From an uncultured Nocardioides sp. (GTDB taxonomy: Bacteria > Actinomycetota > Actinomycetes > Propionibacteriales > Nocardioidaceae), in the NCBI GenBank assembly GCA_902805885.1, contig CADCUM010000086.1:1-64000 (forward strand): 64,000 nucleotides of DNA, in the 5' to 3' direction. This document shows positions 34,501 through 43,598 of this stretch, one piece after another. The notes under the pieces are model-generated. The model had not been told where the DNA came from. It did no database searches and saw nothing but the letters and a program-made list of their open reading frames with translations. Position 1 is the first letter of the stretch. Each line of letters starts with the position of its first letter. A program made the position numbers and the translations under genes.

Positions 34501-34950
34501 ATGGCCATCGGCGACCTCCTCCGGCAGGCAGTGCAGTCCTCCTCCGGCCCGGCCCGGCTCTACGCCGCCGCCCTCCGCGCCGGTGCCGGACCCGCAGGGG
34601 GCGTCGAGGTGCTCAGGATCTCGGAGGCGGCGCTGCGCACTGCCGCACGGCACGCCGGCGGCGTGCCGGGGCGGACCAACGCGGTGCGCCACTTCCTGTG
34701 GCAGGCGCTCCTCACGGCACGCCTCGGGCTGGAGACCGCCCGGGCCGTCGCCACGGCCCAGGAGGCGGGAAACCTCCGACCCCGGGACTCCCAGGTCGAC
34801 CAGCACAACAACACGGTGGGCCAGGAGCACGGCGCCGCGCACGCTGCCGAGCTCCGCCAGGGACCGCTCGCCGACGCCCTGGAACGACTGGTGCCCGTCG
34901 CGCTGGAGAAGTGGGACGCCGGCGAGCTGATCTGGGTCGAGCGCCGCTGA
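34501..34950 (+). CDS. DUF6973-like protein
   Basis: This 149-residue protein contains NAVRHFLWQALLTARLGLET, then ATAQEAGNLRPRDSQVDQHN and NTVGQEHGAAHAAEL. The R-H-x2-W-x-A-L-x-T...D-x-HNN-x-VG pattern is that of the DUF6973 family, often found in wall-associated or toxin-like proteins. The invariant His, Asp and Asn suggest an enzymatic or metal site. No signal peptide is visible. It begins 25 bp from the divergent LD-carboxypeptidase and ends 6 bp from the convergent deaminase. Confidence 0.65.
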   Translation: MAIGDLLRQAVQSSSGPARLYAAALRAGAGPAGGVEVLRISEAALRTAARHAGGVPGRTNAVRHFLWQALLTARLGLETARAVATAQEAGNLRPRDSQVDQHNNTVGQEHGAAHAAELRQGPLADALERLVPVALEKWDAGELIWVERR

Positions 34951-34956
34951 CCGGGG

Positions 34957-35409
34957 TCACGCCCGCCAGGCGGTGAGACCCGTGCGGTCGTGCTCACCGT
35001 CCGGCCACACCACGCGCACCACGCCCGCCGCCGCGAGCGCCTTGCGGCATCCCGGGCAGGGCGGGTCGGTGATGTACGCCGTCGCGCCCTTCGTGTCGCG
35101 GGTCGCGAAGAGCAGCGCGTTGACCTCGGCGTGGATGGCGATGCAGAAGCCGATCGTCCCGGGCCGGTCGTAGTCGCCGAGCCCCGGCACCTCGTCGTAC
35201 CCGAGCTGTCCACGCGGGCAGGCGCCCTGGAGGCAGTCGTCCTCCCCCGGTGCGGCGCCGTTGTAGCCCGTGGCGATGATCCGGTGGTCGATGGTCAGCA
35301 CCGCGCCGACGCGGCGACGGGTGCACTTGGCCCGCGCCGACACCGCCGTGGCGATGCCGAGGAAGTAGTCGTCCCAGCCCGGGACGGCCACCTCGCCCGT
35401 CCCGGTCAC
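34957..35409 (-). CDS. dCMP/cytidine deaminase-family protein
   Basis: The 150-residue zinc deaminase shows the HAE motif in FCIAIHAEVNALLFA and the PC-x2-C motif in ITDPPCPGCRKALAAAG. An upstream Cys pair (DDCLQGACPRGQ) is typical of ComEB/dCMP deaminases. It would convert dCMP to dUMP, or a related base. The GTG start overlaps the GNAT stop by 4 bp (GTGA), so the two genes are coupled. Confidence 0.88.
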   Translation of the reverse strand: MTGTGEVAVPGWDDYFLGIATAVSARAKCTRRRVGAVLTIDHRIIATGYNGAAPGEDDCLQGACPRGQLGYDEVPGLGDYDRPGTIGFCIAIHAEVNALLFATRDTKGATAYITDPPCPGCRKALAAAGVVRVVWPDGEHDRTGLTAWRA

Positions 35410-36143
35410 GACGCCTGTCCGTCCGTCCTCGCGACCGGGCGTGCGGCCAGCCGCACGCGCTGGCGGCCCGCCGCGTCGAAGTTGCGGTCGTCGAGCCAGT
35501 CCTCGAGGGCGGAACGGACGCGCGGCCACTCGTGGTCGGTGATGGAGAACCAGTCGGTGTCGCGGTTGCGGCCCTTGTAGACGAGGGCGTTGCGCCAGCG
35601 TCCCTCCCAGATGAAGCCCAGCCGCGTCGCGGCGCGGCGCGAGGGCTCGTTGAGGCTGTCGCACTTCCACTCGTACCGGCGGTAGCCGAGGTCGTCGAAG
35701 ACGTGCCGCATGAGGAGGTACATCGCCTCGGTGGCGCCGCGTGAGCGCTGGAGCGGGCGGCCGAGGTTGATGCCGCCGACCTCCACCGACCCCATGCGCG
35801 GGTCGATGCGCATCAGGGAGCAGAACCCGACCGCCCGGCCCGTCTCGACGGGCACGATCGCGAACATGACCTGCTCCGGGTCCGCCGCCCCGGCGTCGAC
35901 GAAGGACGCGAGGTCGGCACGCGTGCGCGGGCGCTCCTGGAACAGGTAGGTCCACAGCTGGTCGTCGTCCTCGCCGCAGAGCGTGGCGTGGAGGTCGTCG
36001 ACGTGCTCCTCGCCGACCGGCTCGAGCCGGACGCCGCGGCCCGCGAGGACGACCGGCTCGGGGCGCTCGCGTGGCGCCCAGTCCACGGGCCGCCCGATGC
36101 GTTGGCCGTGCTCGTTGGTCCGGGGTCCGTCTGCGCTCGTCAC
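35406..36143 (-). CDS. GNAT-family N-acetyltransferase (RimJ/RimL type)
   Basis: This 245-residue protein has the GNAT core: VGFCSLMRIDPRMGSVEVGG, then LQRSRGATEAMYLLMRHVFD and RYEWKCDSLNEPSRRAATRL, typical of the RimJ/RimL branch that acetylates protein or small-molecule amines. It has an N-terminal extension of about 30 residues. The start is GTG at 36143. It is coupled to the deaminase gene by a 4-bp overlap. The substrate is unknown. Confidence 0.88.
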   Translation of the reverse strand: MTSADGPRTNEHGQRIGRPVDWAPRERPEPVVLAGRGVRLEPVGEEHVDDLHATLCGEDDDQLWTYLFQERPRTRADLASFVDAGAADPEQVMFAIVPVETGRAVGFCSLMRIDPRMGSVEVGGINLGRPLQRSRGATEAMYLLMRHVFDDLGYRRYEWKCDSLNEPSRRAATRLGFIWEGRWRNALVYKGRNRDTDWFSITDHEWPRVRSALEDWLDDRNFDAAGRQRVRLAARPVARTDGQAS

Positions 36144-36162
36144 GGCCGCAGCCTACGGACGT

Positions 36163-37395
36163 TCAGGCGGGGTCGCGCAGCGCGTCCGCGACGGCCTCCA
36201 TCCCGCGGCGTACCTCGTCGAACGAGGTCGACAGCGGGGACAACCCGACCCGCAGCCCGCCCGGGTCGCGGTAGTCGGGGATCACGTCGCGCTGCCACAG
36301 TGCCGCCACCACCTCGCGCATCCGGTCGTGCTGCAGCGTGACGTGTCCGCCACGCTGCCCGGGGTCGCGCGGCGAGCCGAGGGTGACACCGAGCGGAGCG
36401 AGGAGCTCGTCGGCCAGCTCGACGGCGTACGTCGTCAGCGCCACCGACTTGGCGCGCACCTCGGACATCCCGACCGTGTCGATCAGGTCGATCATGTCGG
36501 CGAGCCCGAGCATGGCGCTGATCGGCGGCGTGCCCGAGATGAAGCGCCGCACGCCGTCGGCGGGGGTGTAGCCGGGCCCCATGCGGAACGGATCGGCGTG
36601 GCCCATCCAGCCCTGGATCGGCTGGCGCATCCCCTGGTGGCCGGCGGCGACGTACGCGAACGCCGGCGACCCCGGTCCGCCGTTGAGGTACTTGTAGGTG
36701 CAGCCGACCGCGAGGTCGACCTCCCATGCGTCGAGCTCGGTCGTGACCGAGCCGACGGAGTGGCTCAGGTCCCACAGGACCAGCGCGCCGGCGTCGTGCA
36801 CGACCCGGGTGATCGCCTCGACGTCGGCGAGGAAGCCGGAGCGGTAGGCCACGTGCGAGAGGACGACCAGCGCCGTGCGCTCCCCCACGACCGCGGCGGC
36901 CCCCTCCGCCGTCGCGCCGGCGTCCCGGGAGACCTCGAGCCAGCGGACCGTCATGCCGCGCTCGGCGGCGATGCCCTCCACGAGGTAACGGTCGGTGGGG
37001 AAGTTGTCGTCGTCGATGACGATCTCGTCGCGACCGTCCGGGGCGGAGTCCACGGCGGCCCGGATGAGCTTGTAGAGCAGCACGGTGGTGGAGTCGCCGA
37101 CGAACGTCTGACCCGGCGCCGCGCCCAGGCACACCCGACCGATCTCGTCGCCGAGCGCGATCGGCTGCTCGTACCACTTCTCGTCCCAGCCGCGGATCAG
37201 TCGCGCACCCCACTCCTCCTCGACGAAGGCGCGGACTCGCTCCGCCGTGGCCCGCAGGGGGCGTCCGAGGGAGTTGCCGTCGAAGTAGACGAGGTCTGTC
37301 TCGGAGCCGACGAAGGCGTCGCGGACGCCGGCGATCGCGTCGGCGGCGTCCAGCGCGCCGGCGCGCTCGATCCGGGTGGTGGGGGTGCCTGTCAT
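36163..37395 (-). CDS. kynU: Kynureninase
   Basis: This 410-residue PLP enzyme cleaves kynurenine to anthranilate and alanine. The PLP lysine is K235 in GCTYKYLNGGPGSPAF; DLVYFDGNSLGRPL, LSHVAYRSGFLADV and WDLSHSVGSV are conserved. No tryptophan dioxygenase or formamidase gene is in the window, so its partners lie elsewhere. The ATG at 37395 fits the family start. The gene runs toward the GNAT gene with a 19-bp gap. Confidence 0.94.
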   Translation of the reverse strand: MTGTPTTRIERAGALDAADAIAGVRDAFVGSETDLVYFDGNSLGRPLRATAERVRAFVEEEWGARLIRGWDEKWYEQPIALGDEIGRVCLGAAPGQTFVGDSTTVLLYKLIRAAVDSAPDGRDEIVIDDDNFPTDRYLVEGIAAERGMTVRWLEVSRDAGATAEGAAAVVGERTALVVLSHVAYRSGFLADVEAITRVVHDAGALVLWDLSHSVGSVTTELDAWEVDLAVGCTYKYLNGGPGSPAFAYVAAGHQGMRQPIQGWMGHADPFRMGPGYTPADGVRRFISGTPPISAMLGLADMIDLIDTVGMSEVRAKSVALTTYAVELADELLAPLGVTLGSPRDPGQRGGHVTLQHDRMREVVAALWQRDVIPDYRDPGGLRVGLSPLSTSFDEVRRGMEAVADALRDPA

Positions 37396-37503
37396 GCCGC
37401 CAGCCTCTCACCCGGGGGGATACGGCTCCGGCGACCGGGTACCACGGCCTCGGGAATTGTGCGGTGAGCACCGCACCGGGGGGAAAACTGGAGGGAATTC
37501 CAC

Positions 37504-38124
37504 ATGTCACATCTCGGATCAGCAGTACGCCGCAGCGCCACGGCGCTCGTGGTGGCCATCGCGATGGTCGCCGGAATGGCCACCTTCGCCGCAGGGACCG
37601 CGACAGCGGGAGCTGCGACGTCGGAGCGCGGGGTCGTCGGCAAGTCGGCCGCCGGCAAGATCACCAGCACCATCACCGGCAAGACGTCGACCGGCGACAA
37701 GGTGACCGGCAAGTTCACGCCGATCAAGGCGATCGAGAAGGACGGCGGGCTGGCGATCAAGGGCTTCCTGCAGGGCGTCATCACCGACGCGGCGGGCAAG
37801 AAGACCCACTTCTCCGGGATCAGGACGATCCCCGTGAAGAAGATCAACGGATCGGCCGTCGCCAACGGCAAGCCGCTCGCGCGCGCCGCGTGCAACATCC
37901 TGAGCCTGGATCTCGGTCCCTTGGACCTCAACATCCTGGGCCTGCGGATCCAGCTCAACAAGGTCGAGCTCGACATCACCGCCGTCCCGGGTGCCGGCAA
38001 CCTGCTCGGCAACCTGCTCTGCGCCGTGGCCGGTCTGCTCGATGGCGGCCCGCTCGCGGGTCTGCTCGGCCAGCTGCGCGGTCTGCTCAACCAGATCCTG
38101 GCCGCACTCAACCTGGGTGTCTGA
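37504..38124 (+). CDS. Secreted protein with a conserved C-terminal hydrophobic domain
   Basis: The 206-residue product has a signal peptide (about 1-38, AAGTATAGAAT). A Lys/Thr/Gly-rich region (KSAAGKITSTITGKTSTGDK) resembles a beta-rich secreted domain. The C-terminal block begins CNILSLDLGPLDLNILGLRI and continues through VELDITAVPGAGNLLGNLLC and AVAGLLDGGPL. I recognise this block in many secreted actinobacterial proteins of unknown function. An ATG at 37504 is preceded by GGAGGG. A strong terminator follows. Confidence 0.75.
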   Translation: MSHLGSAVRRSATALVVAIAMVAGMATFAAGTATAGAATSERGVVGKSAAGKITSTITGKTSTGDKVTGKFTPIKAIEKDGGLAIKGFLQGVITDAAGKKTHFSGIRTIPVKKINGSAVANGKPLARAACNILSLDLGPLDLNILGLRIQLNKVELDITAVPGAGNLLGNLLCAVAGLLDGGPLAGLLGQLRGLLNQILAALNLGV

Positions 38125-38161
38125 CCCGGAGCAGCACTGAACGATCAGCACGACTGAACAG

Positions 38162-38196
38162 GGACCGGGTCCGCGCCTCGTGCGCGGGCCCGGTCC
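38162..38196. terminator. Bidirectional terminator between secreted protein and ilvD
   Basis: A 14-bp stem with one mismatch pairs GGACCGGG-t-CCGCGC with GCGCGG-g-CCCGGTCC around a 5-nt loop. It lies between two convergent genes, 37 bp after one stop and 22 bp from the other. Confidence 0.75.
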
Positions 38197-38218
38197 TCGT
38201 CTCGTCTCCCGGCGGTGC

Positions 38219-39904
38219 TCAGCCGCAGATCGCACCATGAGCAGCCGACTGCACGACCTTGGCGTACTTGCCGAGGACCCCGCGGGTGTACTTCGGTGGC
38301 AGCGGCTCCCAGCCGACGGCTCGGCTCGCCAGCTCCTCGCCGTCCACGTCGAGCTCGAGCGTGCGGTTCGCGACGTCGAGGGTGATCGGGTCCCCGTCGC
38401 GCACGAAGGCGATCGGGCCGGCGTCGACGGCCTCCGGGGCGATGTGCCCCACGCAGAGGCCGGTCGTCCCTCCCGAGAAGCGACCGTCGGTGACGAGCAG
38501 CACGTCCTTGCCCAGTCCGGCGCCCTTGATCGCGCCGGTGATGGCGAGCATCTCGCGCATGCCGGGGCCGCCCTTCGGCCCCTCGTAGCGGATCACGACG
38601 ACGTCGCCCGCCGCGATCTCCCCCGCAGCCAGCGCGTCGAGGGCCTTGCGCTCGCCGTCGAACACCCGTGCCGTCCCGGTGAACGTCGTGTCGTCGAAGC
38701 CGGCACTCTTGACGACGGCACCGTCCGGGGCGAGGGAGCCGCGCAGGATCGTGAGGCCGCCGGTGGCGTGGATGGGCCGGTCCAGGCTGCGGAGCACGTC
38801 GTCGTCGAGCCCCTGCGGTGCGAGGGCCTCCAGGTTCTCCCGCATGGTGCGGCCCGTGACGGTCAGGCAGTCGCCGTGCATCAGGCCGGCGTCGAGCAGC
38901 GCCTTCATCACGACCGGGATGCCGCCGATCTTGTCGACGTCGTTCATCACGTACCGCCCGAACGGCTTGAGGTCGCCGAGGTGAGGCACCTTGTCACCGA
39001 CGCGGTTGAAGTCGTCGAGCGTCAGGTCCACCTCGGCCTCGCGGGCGATCGCCAGCAGGTGGAGGACGGCGTTGGTGGAGCCGCCGAGAGCCATGACGAC
39101 CGCGATGGCGTTCTCGAACGCCTCCTTCGTCATCACCTGGCGCGCAGTGATGCCGTGGCGCAGCATGCCGACCACCGCCTCACCGGAGCGGTGGGCGAAC
39201 CCGTCCCGCCGCCGGTCGACCGCGGGCGGAGCGGCGCTGCCGGGCAGGCTCATCCCGAGCGCCTCGGCCACGCTGGCCATGGTGTTGGCGGTGTACATGC
39301 CGCCGCACGCGCCCTCGCCCGGACAGATGGCGCGCTCGATCCGATCGACCTCCTCGCGCGTGATCTTCCCGGCGAGGCAGGCGCCGACGGCCTCGAAGGC
39401 GTCGATGATCGTGACGTCGTTGCCGTCGACCTGGCCGGGCATGATGCTGCCGGCGTAGAGGAAGACGCTGGCGAGGTCGAGCCGGGCGGCCGCCATCAGC
39501 ATGCCCGGCAGCGACTTGTCGCAGCCGGCCAGCAGCACCGAGCCGTCGAGCCGCTCGGCCATCATGACGGTCTCGACCGAGTCGGCGATCACCTCGCGCG
39601 ACACGAGGGAGAAGTGCATGCCCTCGTGGCCCATCGAGATCCCGTCGGAGACCGAGATGGTGCCGAACTCGAGCGGGTAGCCGCCGGCGGCGTGCACGCC
39701 GTTCTTCACGGCCTTGGCCAGCCGGTCGAGGGACAGGTTGCAGGGGGTGATCTCGTTCCAGCTGCTCGCGACCCCGATCTGCGGCTTCTCCCAGTCGTCG
39801 TCGCCCATCCCGACGGCTCGCAGCATCCCGCGCGCCGCCGCGCGCTCCAGGCCGTCGGTCACGTCGCGGCTGCGGGGCTTGAGGTCGGGGCGCTCGTCCG
39901 TCAT
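38219..39904 (-). CDS. ilvD: Dihydroxy-acid dehydratase
   Basis: This 561-residue Fe-S enzyme dehydrates dihydroxy acids in the third common step of isoleucine and valine synthesis. The cluster cysteines are C55 in [10 protein letters not shown]128 in [11 protein letters not shown] and C200 in [37 protein letters not shown] is the usual C-terminal block. The ATG at 39904 gives the family start; longer frames add unrelated residues. No leader peptide was seen upstream, unlike cimA and ilvB. Confidence 0.97.
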   Translation of the reverse strand: MTDERPDLKPRSRDVTDGLERAAARGMLRAVGMGDDDWEKPQIGVASSWNEITPCNLSLDRLAKAVKNGVHAAGGYPLEFGTISVSDGISMGHEGMHFSLVSREVIADSVETVMMAERLDGSVLLAGCDKSLPGMLMAAARLDLASVFLYAGSIMPGQVDGNDVTIIDAFEAVGACLAGKITREEVDRIERAICPGEGACGGMYTANTMASVAEALGMSLPGSAAPPAVDRRRDGFAHRSGEAVVGMLRHGITARQVMTKEAFENAIAVVMALGGSTNAVLHLLAIAREAEVDLTLDDFNRVGDKVPHLGDLKPFGRYVMNDVDKIGGIPVVMKALLDAGLMHGDCLTVTGRTMRENLEALAPQGLDDDVLRSLDRPIHATGGLTILRGSLAPDGAVVKSAGFDDTTFTGTARVFDGERKALDALAAGEIAAGDVVVIRYEGPKGGPGMREMLAITGAIKGAGLGKDVLLVTDGRFSGGTTGLCVGHIAPEAVDAGPIAFVRDGDPITLDVANRTLELDVDGEELASRAVGWEPLPPKYTRGVLGKYAKVVQSAAHGAICG

Positions 39905-39989
39905 GACCCCGAGGCTAGTCGGGGCGGCGAACAGCCGGTCGCACGTCTCGTGACTGGTGCTGCGCCTTCGCCGTTCAGCGGAGGAGCGC

Positions 39990-41453
39990 TCAGGTGCCAC
40001 AGAACGTCGTGTAGCGGCCGAACTCCTCGGGAGCCGGCTGGGCGTACCGCTCCAGGCCCGGGCGCTCGTCGTACGGCGCGGTGACGGCGTCCAACAGGCG
40101 GTGCGCCGGCTCCAGGTCACCGGCGGTCGCTGCGTCGAGCGCCTCCTCCACCAGGTGGTTTCGCGGGACGTAGACCGGGTTGACCCGGTCCATCGCCTCC
40201 GGGTCCGGGCCGAGGGCTCGCCACCGCTCGACCCAGTCGTCGAGCTCGGCCAGCTCCAGGACGAGGCTTCGCGCCGGCTCCGCGTCGCCCCGTGCAGCCG
40301 CGCCCAGGGCCCGGAAGAAGCCGGTGTGATCGGGGTGGTTGCGCTGGAGGAGCCCCGACAGGTCGCTCACCAGGGCGGCGACCCTCTCGTCGTCCCCCGT
40401 GCCCGACAGCCCGAGCTTGGCGCGCAGCAGCCCGAAAAGCGCGTCGTCGTGCCGCCGCTGGAAGGTCTCGAGCACCTCGACCGCCAGCGCCACGGCCTGC
40501 TCCTGGTCGTCGTGGAAGAGCGGCAGCATCGCCTCGGCCAGCCGGGCGAGGTTCCAGGTGGCGACCACGGGCTGGTTGCCGTAGGCATAGCGACCACCGT
40601 GGTCGATCGAGCTGAACACGGTCGCCGGGTCGTGGGACTCCATGAACGCGCACGGTCCGTAGTCGATGGTCTCGCCGGAGATCGTCATGTTGTCGGTGTT
40701 CATCACGCCGTGGACGAACCCCACGGCCATCCACTGCGCCACCAGCGACGCCTGGGTGCCCAGCACCGCCTCGAACAGGGCCAGCGGCGGGTTGTCGGCC
40801 GAAGCGGCCTCGGGGTGGTGCCGGGCGATCGCGTGGTCGGCCAGGCGGCGGAGCAGCCCCGGGTCACCCAGCGACCGCGCGTACTGGAAGGTGCCCACCC
40901 GGAGGTGGCTGCCGGCCACGCGGGTCAGCACGGCGCCGGGAAGGGTCGTCTCGCGGTGGACGGGCCGGCCCGTCGCGACGACCGCGAGGGACCGCGTGGT
41001 GGGGATGCCGAGGGCGTGCATCGCCTCGCTGACGACGTACTCGCGGACCATCGGGCCGACGGCGGCCAGCCCGTCCCCGCCACGCGCCAGCGGCGTGCGC
41101 CCCGAGCCCTTGAGGTGCAGGTCGCGGAGCCGGCCGTCGCGTCCCTCGAGCTCCCCGAGGAGGAGTGCCCGGCCGTCGCCGAGGCGGGGCGAGTAACCCC
41201 CGAACTGGTGGCCGGCATAGACCTGGGCGACCGGCGTCGCTCCTTCCGGCACCTGGTTGCCGACGAGGAGCCGGAGACCCTCTTCCCCCTGCAGTGCCGC
41301 CGGCTCGAGCCCGAGCTCCTGCGCCAGCGGCTCGTTGAGCAGCAGCAGCTGCGGCTGTCGGACCTCGGCGGCCTGCCACGACACCGCGAGCTCCGGCAGC
41401 TCGCGCGCATAGAGGTTGCCGAGGGCGAGGGACGGCGCGGTGGCTTGACTCAC
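39990..41453 (-). CDS. selO: Protein adenylyltransferase SelO (YdiU family)
   Basis: This 487-residue pseudokinase-fold enzyme transfers AMP to protein Ser/Thr/Tyr. It has [43 protein letters not shown]-like [19 protein letters not shown] and the C-terminal FCGT ending. In eukaryotes the C-terminus has selenocysteine; here a single Cys precedes Gly-Thr. SelO acts in redox stress. An ATG start at 41453 fits. It is in the same direction as ilvD, with an 85-bp gap. Confidence 0.93.
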   Translation of the reverse strand: MSQATAPSLALGNLYARELPELAVSWQAAEVRQPQLLLLNEPLAQELGLEPAALQGEEGLRLLVGNQVPEGATPVAQVYAGHQFGGYSPRLGDGRALLLGELEGRDGRLRDLHLKGSGRTPLARGGDGLAAVGPMVREYVVSEAMHALGIPTTRSLAVVATGRPVHRETTLPGAVLTRVAGSHLRVGTFQYARSLGDPGLLRRLADHAIARHHPEAASADNPPLALFEAVLGTQASLVAQWMAVGFVHGVMNTDNMTISGETIDYGPCAFMESHDPATVFSSIDHGGRYAYGNQPVVATWNLARLAEAMLPLFHDDQEQAVALAVEVLETFQRRHDDALFGLLRAKLGLSGTGDDERVAALVSDLSGLLQRNHPDHTGFFRALGAAARGDAEPARSLVLELAELDDWVERWRALGPDPEAMDRVNPVYVPRNHLVEEALDAATAGDLEPAHRLLDAVTAPYDERPGLERYAQPAPEEFGRYTTFCGT

Positions 41454-41523
41454 CCTTCGAGCGTACGCAGCGAGACCGGGCCCACCACGTCCTGCGGGGT
41501 GGGCTGCCGCCCGCCGCGCCCGT

Positions 41524-42165
41524 TCAACCCGTGGGCAGCTGGGCGCTGGTCGCGGACCTTGCCCTGAGGCGTTCCCGGACCGCGCGTCTCGACGCGTCCC
41601 GACGCTCCAGCCAGGCGTCGTCGTGGAACTGCACCTCTGCCGCGAGCTGGCGGAGCGACGGGTGGTCCACCGGCTGTCCGTAGGCGTCGCGGAGGGCGTG
41701 CCTGCGCCACGGACTGGTGTGGAAGCGCACCCTCGGCTCGCGTCGCCGCCTCGCGGCGTCGACCAGCTGCCAGTAGTCGGCGCGCATCATCGCGTCCTCG
41801 GGGACGTGCCAGCCGCTGGCACGCAGGTCGACGTGCGCCGGGTAGCGCCGCCCTCGGCGGTCGCGCGCTCCGTCGCCGCGCATCGGCACCGTGACGACGC
41901 CACCCCCGTCGACCAGCTCGAGGTGGAGTCCGGCCATCCGGGCGAGGCGGAGCAGCATCTCCGCACAGGGCGCCGTACGGCCCGTCTCCCACCGGGCCAC
42001 CCGGGACTGGGAGATCCCCAGGAGCGCGGCGAGCCCGCGCTGCGAGACGTCCAGCCGGCGCCTGACGAGCCGGACGACCCCCGGCACACCCCCTGGCCAC
42101 GGGCCGTAGGGCTGCCCCTCGACGTCGAACCCCTCCGTCTCCTCGTGCGTGTGGATGCCGCGCAT
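41524..42165 (-). CDS. XRE-type helix-turn-helix regulator
   Basis: In this 213-residue protein, residues 24-75 form an XRE helix-turn-helix ([40 protein letters not shown]). The C-terminal 130 residues are Arg-rich and contain [18 protein letters not shown] and [18 protein letters not shown], seen in a small actinobacterial regulator group. The ATG at 42165 has AGGGGGC just upstream. An array of four palindromes begins 123 bp upstream of the start, and this protein is the natural candidate to bind it. Confidence 0.82.
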   Translation of the reverse strand: MRGIHTHEETEGFDVEGQPYGPWPGGVPGVVRLVRRRLDVSQRGLAALLGISQSRVARWETGRTAPCAEMLLRLARMAGLHLELVDGGGVVTVPMRGDGARDRRGRRYPAHVDLRASGWHVPEDAMMRADYWQLVDAARRRREPRVRFHTSPWRRHALRDAYGQPVDHPSLRQLAAEVQFHDDAWLERRDASRRAVRERLRARSATSAQLPTG

Positions 42166-42287
42166 CGTGCCCCCTGGTGTCGGTGCTGACTGGACTTCGG
42201 TCCGACTCAACCGACGTCCACCGACAACGCGGCGGACTCGTCCACAGCCAGTCCGGATCGACAGCCGGCCCCTCCGCCGCTGTCACC

Positions 42288-42442
42288 TGAGTCGCTCGTC
42301 GACTCAACACGGCGGCAGCCGCGCTGGCGCCTGAGTCGCTGACCGACTCAGCTGCAAGCGTGTGTGGCCTCGTGTGTGAGTCGCTCAGCGACTCAGGTGC
42401 CAGCGGCCGAGTGCGGGGCGGGGTGAGTCGCCCAGCGACTCA
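42288..42442. repeat. Array of four 19-bp palindromes spaced 44-47 bp
   Basis: Copies begin at 42288, 42332, 42377 and 42424. Each is TGAGTCG-N5-CGACTCA; the third is the fullest (TGAGTCGCTCAGCGACTCA). Copies 3 and 4 are also followed by a similar CAGGT-x2-CAGCGGC stretch. Spacing is 44, 45 and 47 bp. The array fills most of the gap between an XRE regulator gene and the BNR-repeat protein gene. It may be an operator array or a REP-like element; it has no coding sense. Confidence 0.9.
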
Positions 42443-42475
42443 GGTCGCAGCGGCGGGAGACCCCCGTCGCCGGAC

Positions 42476-43567
42476 TCAGCCGAGGCGAGCCGCCCGGACC
42501 ACCAGCACGTCGGGCAGGTCGCGGTGAACCTCCTGCCACGTCGCTCCCTCGTCCGGAGAACACCAGACCGCGCCGTTGCGCCCTCCGAAGTAGAGACCCG
42601 CAGCGTCGTGGTCGTCGGCGCACATCGCGTCCCGCATGACCGCGGCGTAGTAGCCGTCCGGCAGCTGCCCGTCGCCCAGGGCCTCCCAGGCGCCACCGGC
42701 GTCGGTCGTGCGGTAGACGCGTGCCCTGCCCTCGACCGGCCAGCGACCCTCGGCGCCGTCGATCGGGAAGTTGTACGCCGTGTCGCCACGGTGCGGGTGC
42801 GCGACCATCGCGAAGCCGAAGTCGGTGGGCAGGGTCGCGGCGATGTCCTGCCAGGAGCCCCCACCGTCGTCGGAGCGGTAGACGCCGCCGTGGTTCTGCA
42901 GGTACAGCCGCTCGGGGTCCACCGCGTCACGCGCGACCTTGTGGACGCACTGCCCGAACTCCGGGAACTGACGGTCCTCGGGGAGGAACTCAGCCTTGAT
43001 GCCCGCGTTGGACGGGTCCCACGACTCGCCGCCGTCGGCCGTGACGTAGACGCCGCCCGTGGAGAGGGCCGCCAGGACGCGCTTGCCGTCCTGAGGGTGC
43101 GGCAGGACGGTGTGGAACGCCTGGCCGCCGTACCCCTCGGTCCACTCCGAGCGGTGCGGGTGGTCCCAGAGGCTGCGCACCAGCTCGAAGCTCTCGCCTC
43201 GATCGGTGGAGCGGAAGACGGCGCCCGGCTCCGTGCCGGCCCACACGACGTCGTCGTCGACGCCCGGCTGGAGCTGCCAGACCCGGGCCAGGGCCGCGCC
43301 GGTGTCCTCGGGGAAGCGCAGGGCACCGTTGGGGGTCTCGTCCCACGTCTCGCCCAGGTCGTCCGAGCGCCAGACCTGCGGGCCGAGCCAGCTCGACGAG
43401 GACCCCGCGAGCAGGCGGGGCGTGCCGGAGCGCTTGTCGACCATCACCGAGTACACCTCCTCCATCGGGAAGTGCGGCCCGGTCCATGACCAGTCGGTGC
43501 GGGCCTCGTCGGACGTGCCGAGCCACAGACCCTTGCGGGTCCCGACCATCAGCAGCGTGCGGCTCAT
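42476..43567 (-). CDS. BNR/sialidase-like beta-propeller protein
   Basis: The 363-residue protein carries at least six S/T-x-D-x-G-x-x-W/F (BNR/Asp-box) repeats: SDDLGETW, STDRGESF, TADGGESW, SDDGGGSW, TTDAGGAW and SPDEGATW. They predict a beta-propeller like sialidases or the photosystem assembly factor family. It begins TLLMVGTRKGLWLGTSD, as in a group annotated exo-alpha-sialidase, but no sialidase catalytic FRIP motif is seen, so enzymatic activity is doubtful. It has no signal peptide. Confidence 0.85.
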   Translation of the reverse strand: MSRTLLMVGTRKGLWLGTSDEARTDWSWTGPHFPMEEVYSVMVDKRSGTPRLLAGSSSSWLGPQVWRSDDLGETWDETPNGALRFPEDTGAALARVWQLQPGVDDDVVWAGTEPGAVFRSTDRGESFELVRSLWDHPHRSEWTEGYGGQAFHTVLPHPQDGKRVLAALSTGGVYVTADGGESWDPSNAGIKAEFLPEDRQFPEFGQCVHKVARDAVDPERLYLQNHGGVYRSDDGGGSWQDIAATLPTDFGFAMVAHPHRGDTAYNFPIDGAEGRWPVEGRARVYRTTDAGGAWEALGDGQLPDGYYAAVMRDAMCADDHDAAGLYFGGRNGAVWCSPDEGATWQEVHRDLPDVLVVRAARLG

Positions 43568-43598
43568 CGGTGCTCCTCCTCGCCAGCGGGTACGGCGT

